Shown here one piece after another: positions 43,958-47,108 of a DNA stretch of 47,108 nucleotides. The stretch's first letter is position 1. Each line of letters begins with the position of its first letter. The position numbers were made by a program, and so were the translations under genes. This DNA comes from Janthinobacterium sp. UMAB-56 (lineage in GTDB: Bacteria; Pseudomonadota; Gammaproteobacteria; Burkholderiales; Burkholderiaceae_D). The stretch is taken from the NCBI RefSeq assembly GCF_900095265.1, contig NZ_LT607666.1, forward strand, positions 43,269 through 90,376. The letters are read 5' to 3'. The notes beneath the pieces were generated by a model. The model made no database searches. It saw only the letters and a program-made list of their open reading frames with translations, and had not been told where the DNA came from.

Positions 43958-45523
43958 ATGCACAGAAAACGCATTATCATCACCAGCGTGCTAGTTGCAG
44001 TCATCGGCGTGGCCGCCCCCCTGAGCCTGGCCTTTTACCTGTCGTCCGCGCGCGCCGAGCAGGGCCAACAGGAGCGCCTGCGCCTGCTCGCCGGCTATGC
44101 GCTCGAGCGCGCACAGCGTTCGATCGCCTCGGCCGGTGCCGCCTTGCGCAGCGCCGATGCGCTGGACCTGCCGCCGTGTTCGGAAGCGCATATCCAGCAA
44201 CTGCGCCGCATCAGCATTACCACGCGCAGCATCGACGATATCGGCTATGTCGAAAACGGCATGCTCAAATGCACCTCCACGGGCATCGAAGAGACGCGCA
44301 TCGCCGTCACGCCTGCCGAGTTCATCCTGGACAATGGCCTGGGTCTCGATTTCAACCTGCGCCCCGTCGTCAGCGGCGGCAAGCGCATGGTGGGGCTGAC
44401 TTACCGCGCATACAAGGTACTGGTCGATCCCGCGCGCTTTACCGACGTCATCATCGACGCCGATATCCAGATGGCCATGGCCATCGACAAGGGCGGCGTG
44501 CTCGACACTTTGCACCATCCCGACCCCGCGCTGGTGCAATCCTTGCTCAGCGGCCAGCCAGCGGCGGGTGATGCCGCGTACGACGCCAGCATCCATGCGC
44601 TACTCTACCGCGATGGCTTGACGGCCGTGATGATCGAGCCGCGCAGCAAGCTGAACGACAGGCTGCGGCGCGAACAGCTGCTGCTTTTACCGCTGGGCCT
44701 GCTGATGGCCGCCTTCATCGTCGGCATCGTCGTGTGGCTGTCGCGCCGCCGCCTGTCGCTGATGGGAGAATTACGCATCGCCATCGACCGGCGCGAATTT
44801 TTTGTCCATTATCAACCCATCATCGCCCTCGACACGGGCGTGTGCGTGGGTGCCGAGGCGCTGATACGCTGGCGCCGTCCCGACGGCAGCATGATACGGC
44901 CCGACCTGTTCATCCCCGTGGCCGAGGATGGCGAACTGATTCTGCCCATCACGGACCAGGTGATCGCTTGCGTCATCGCCGACATGCGCGCCGCGCTGCT
45001 GGCCGACCGCGCGCTGCACATCGCCATCAACCTGTGCGCCAGCGATATCGAAACAGGCAGGGTGCTTGACGTGCTGGAACGCTCGCTGGCCGGCACAGGC
45101 ATCGAGGCGCAGCAGATCTGGCTGGAAGCGACGGAGCGGGGCTTCATCAATGTGGAAGCGGCCCGCGCCACCATCGAAAAAGCGAGAGCGCGCGGTCATG
45201 CCGTGGCCATCGATGATTTCGGCACGGGATACTCTAGCCTGTCGAGCCTGCAAAACCTGCCACTCGACGCCCTGAAAATCGACAAATCCTTTGTCGACAC
45301 CATCGGCACGGACGCCGCCACCAGCAGCGTCACGCCGCATATCATCGATATGGCCCGCAGCTTGAACATGCTGATCGTGGCCGAAGGCATAGAAACGCAG
45401 CAGCAAGCCGATTATTTGCTGGAACGCAAAGTCGAATTCGGCCAAGGCTGGCTGTTTGCGAAAGCGCTGCCGGCCCAGGAGTTCCTGGCCTTTTACGCAA
45501 GCCGCCTACTGCCTATCCCATGA
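43958..45523 (+). CDS. CSS-domain EAL c-di-GMP phosphodiesterase
   Basis: This 521-residue inner-membrane enzyme should hydrolyse cyclic di-GMP. A membrane segment near residues 6-27 is followed by a periplasmic CSS domain (about 30-240; Cys in PPCSEAH and LKCTSTG, probably a redox-sensitive disulphide as in the YjcC/PdeC family), a second helix (about 242-263) and a cytoplasmic EAL domain. Catalytic residues appear complete: Glu300 in GAEALIRW, INLCASDIE, WLEATERGF, AIDDFGTGYSSLS, LKIDKSFV and VAEGIETQ. ATG 43958 follows GGAGAAG. It overlaps the next gene (ATGA). Redox control of biofilm matrix is a reasonable inference. Confidence 0.92.
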   Translation: MHRKRIIITSVLVAVIGVAAPLSLAFYLSSARAEQGQQERLRLLAGYALERAQRSIASAGAALRSADALDLPPCSEAHIQQLRRISITTRSIDDIGYVENGMLKCTSTGIEETRIAVTPAEFILDNGLGLDFNLRPVVSGGKRMVGLTYRAYKVLVDPARFTDVIIDADIQMAMAIDKGGVLDTLHHPDPALVQSLLSGQPAAGDAAYDASIHALLYRDGLTAVMIEPRSKLNDRLRREQLLLLPLGLLMAAFIVGIVVWLSRRRLSLMGELRIAIDRREFFVHYQPIIALDTGVCVGAEALIRWRRPDGSMIRPDLFIPVAEDGELILPITDQVIACVIADMRAALLADRALHIAINLCASDIETGRVLDVLERSLAGTGIEAQQIWLEATERGFINVEAARATIEKARARGHAVAIDDFGTGYSSLSSLQNLPLDALKIDKSFVDTIGTDAATSSVTPHIIDMARSLNMLIVAEGIETQQQADYLLERKVEFGQGWLFAKALPAQEFLAFYASRLLPIP

Positions 45524-45873
45524 AAAAGCCACGCTTTCCCTATCCCTTGCAGCCGCTGCGCGTACCGGGCGGCTGGCACATCACCGTCAACACCCTGTTC
45601 GAGGTGAACCCTGGCCCCGATACCATGGAATGGTTCAGCAGCGCACTGCTGCTGTGGGGTAGTTGCCGCGACACGGGTTACTGCTTCAATTCGCACTTCG
45701 AGCCGGAAGACGATCCCGAGGGCGAATTCGTGCTGGAAATGGGCAAGGTGTCATACGACCGCCATGGCAAGATCGTCCAAGGCAGCGACGCCTTCCTGGG
45801 TGAGTTTCGCACGCGCAGCAAGGCGGAGTTTGTGGCGCGGGTCGAGCAATTCATGCAAGACCCGGCAGCCTGA
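45520..45873 (+). CDS. Small conserved-looking protein of unknown function
   Basis: A 117-residue soluble protein I do not recognise. It is rich in aromatic residues (GGWHITVNTLFEVNPGPDTM, EWFSSALLLWGSC) with an acidic middle (FEPEDDPEGEFVLEMGKVSY) and a helical C-terminus (KAEFVARVEQFMQD). Two Cys sit in GSCRDTGYCF. No signal peptide or membrane segment. Its start overlaps the EAL gene stop (ATGA), so it is translated with the phosphodiesterase. It ends three bases from the convergent serine hydrolase gene. Confidence 0.7.
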   Translation: MKKPRFPYPLQPLRVPGGWHITVNTLFEVNPGPDTMEWFSSALLLWGSCRDTGYCFNSHFEPEDDPEGEFVLEMGKVSYDRHGKIVQGSDAFLGEFRTRSKAEFVARVEQFMQDPAA

Positions 45874-45876
45874 GTT

Positions 45877-47108
45877 TTACCGCTTGCGCGGCAAGACCAC
45901 GTCTTGCCCGCCTTGCTTGAGCACGGCGCTGGCGATCTTGCCTGCGGTATCGCGCGTAAACGCCAGTTCCGCCTCGATGGCGCGGAAGAAAAATTGATCT
46001 TTCGCGCTGGCAAACAGGGGCGCCGAACCGATGCCCGTGCCAGCCGCTTCCAGCCCTTGTTTGCCCAGGCTCAGCGTCAAGGTGAAATCGTTGTCGAGCG
46101 GATACTCGCCGACATACTCGGCCAGCGCGGCGCGCGGCAATTCGATGGCGGCTAGCGGTTTTTTCAGCGGCGGCAAAGGCGTGCCGGGCAGCAGCGCGGA
46201 CAAGCCCAGGGCATCGATGCTGCGCGCCGTGTTCGTCAACACCATCACGCCCCGTTTGCCATCCGTGGTGAACGCGGCATAGCTGGCGTAGCCGCCAGTC
46301 TGGCCGCTGTGCCAGGCGTAGGTCTGCCCCTGTTGCTGCTCCAGCAGCCAGGCCAGGCCGACCTTCGTGTCGCTATCCGGCGCCAGTGGGCGCTGCGGCG
46401 TGATCGCCAGCGCATACGGGCGCAGCGGCTTGAACATATACGCTTGCAGATAGGCAACCATGTCGCGCGCGCTGGAATACACGCCGCCGGCCGGCGCCAC
46501 CACGTTCAAATCCCAGGCCGGCGTGGCTTCGCCCGACAGCATATGTCCGGGCGCCAGGCGCGCCAGCATGCCGTGCGTGGGCTTATTCGAGGTCGAGCGC
46601 ATGCCCAGCGGCACGGCGATGCGCTTTTGCAGCAGCGCTTCGTAACTGCTGCCCGCCCGGGCGGCCAGGGCCGTGCCCAGCACGGCATAGCCGATATTCG
46701 AGTAGTCAAAGGCCGTGCCTGGCGCACTGGGCAGATGGTAGGCGGCGAGAAACTGCCGCTGTTTTTCCGCTGTGTAATCGGCATACGGATTGGCAGGGTC
46801 CTTGGGCGCGAAGTTGTCGGGCAGGCGCGGCAGCGAAGAATAATGCGTGGCCAGGTCGAGCAGGCTGATCGTTTTTCCGTCGAAGGCGGGCAATGTATAT
46901 CCCGGCAACAATGCCGCTACCGGCTCGTCGAGTTTCACCTTGCCTTCGATGACGGCATCGGCCAGTAGCAAGCCCGTCATGGTCTTGGTGACGGAACCGA
47001 TCTGATAGACGGTGTCGGCGCCCGGCTTGACGCTCTTGCCTGCATGCAGGCTGCCAAAGCCATACACGGCGCTGTCCCTGCCGTCGATGACGGCGATGAC
47101 GATGCTGG
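45877..47108 (-). CDS. Class C beta-lactamase-fold serine hydrolase, partial
   Basis: At least 410 residues of a penicillin-binding/beta-lactamase-fold hydrolase (AmpC/EstB/D-Ala-D-Ala carboxypeptidase type). The frame runs off the right edge (upstream codons read SIVIAVIDGRDSAVYGFGS), so the start and any signal peptide are outside. The catalytic SxxK is in QIGSVTKTMTGLLLAD, the YxN triad Tyr in FDYSNIGYAVLG, and the HxG-like third motif probably in WHSGQTGGYASY. A C-terminal lipocalin-like domain begins near LPRAALAEYVGEYPLDNDFT. Activity could be peptidase, esterase or amide hydrolysis; a true lactamase role is not implied. Confidence 0.88.
   Translation of the reverse strand, partial: SIVIAVIDGRDSAVYGFGSLHAGKSVKPGADTVYQIGSVTKTMTGLLLADAVIEGKVKLDEPVAALLPGYTLPAFDGKTISLLDLATHYSSLPRLPDNFAPKDPANPYADYTAEKQRQFLAAYHLPSAPGTAFDYSNIGYAVLGTALAARAGSSYEALLQKRIAVPLGMRSTSNKPTHGMLARLAPGHMLSGEATPAWDLNVVAPAGGVYSSARDMVAYLQAYMFKPLRPYALAITPQRPLAPDSDTKVGLAWLLEQQQGQTYAWHSGQTGGYASYAAFTTDGKRGVMVLTNTARSIDALGLSALLPGTPLPPLKKPLAAIELPRAALAEYVGEYPLDNDFTLTLSLGKQGLEAAGTGIGSAPLFASAKDQFFFRAIEAELAFTRDTAGKIASAVLKQGGQDVVLPRKR

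Noticed and set aside
45877..47067. Complete serine hydrolase starting at GTG 47067
   Set aside because: The codons upstream to the window edge remain in frame and read as family sequence, so the gene is cut by the edge.

Overview
The window is a high-GC chromosomal segment from a Gram-negative betaproteobacterium, most likely Oxalobacteraceae (Janthinobacterium/Duganella/Massilia type). The evidence is an XrtA/PEP-CTERM-type exopolysaccharide locus, a PrsT-type TPR lipoprotein, a betaproteobacterial Anbu proteasome-like operon, many lipoprotein signals and dense ATGA-overlapped operons. No rRNA, tRNA, CRISPR array, insertion sequence or phage gene was recognised. The genus is inferred from gene content only.

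Region 1 (1-11598) is the right part of an exopolysaccharide locus. It holds a Wzz-like chain-length determinant cut by the left edge, a Wza-type export lipoprotein, a FeeM-like N-acyl amino acid synthase, and a leftward operon prsT / Wzy-like ligase-polymerase / trypsin-like protease. A rightward tviB-tviC-type pair should make UDP-GlcNAcA and UDP-GalNAcA. The ligase carries a large extra domain in its catalytic periplasmic loop, and the epimerase carries an unusual Gly/Ala-rich insertion.

Region 2 (11599-18463) holds a 14-bp tandem repeat, the leftward stress operon prkA-yeaH-spoVR, and a divergent trypsin-fold protein followed by a 119-aa protein that looks like a free copy of that protein's pre-protease segment.

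Region 3 (18464-25104) is accessory. A sensor kinase without its 5' end abuts, head to head, an unknown exported-protein gene also without its 5' end. This looks like a deletion or rearrangement scar near 19890. It is followed by a BamE-like lipoprotein, a Sel1-repeat lipoprotein, a CpdB-type nucleotidase with a clear terminator, and a secreted TIM-barrel glycosidase-like protein.

Region 4 (25105-28811) is a metal-homeostasis unit. Two near-identical dyads (AATGCAA-N5-TTGCATT/G) precede two COG0523 GTPases and a NiCoT-family permease, with a convergent Fur/Zur-family repressor. I infer a zinc-starvation regulon in which the permease may be an unconventional member.

Region 5 (28916-35834) is an Anbu peptidase operon: permuted ATP-grasp, alpha-E protein, transglutaminase, Anbu, and a DUF900-type hydrolase. 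A histidine kinase with an RsbRD-like N-terminus lies upstream.

Region 6 (35906-47108) is mixed: an amidase-like exported protein, a proline-rich membrane-anchored protein, a 2-hydroxyacid dehydrogenase, LtrA, a GNAT acetyltransferase divergent from an XRE-cupin regulator, a LysR regulator divergent from a DHA2 MFS pump with a perfect dyad between them, a CSS-EAL c-di-GMP phosphodiesterase overlapping a small unknown gene, and a serine hydrolase cut by the right edge. Every gene-free stretch is shorter than 300 bases.
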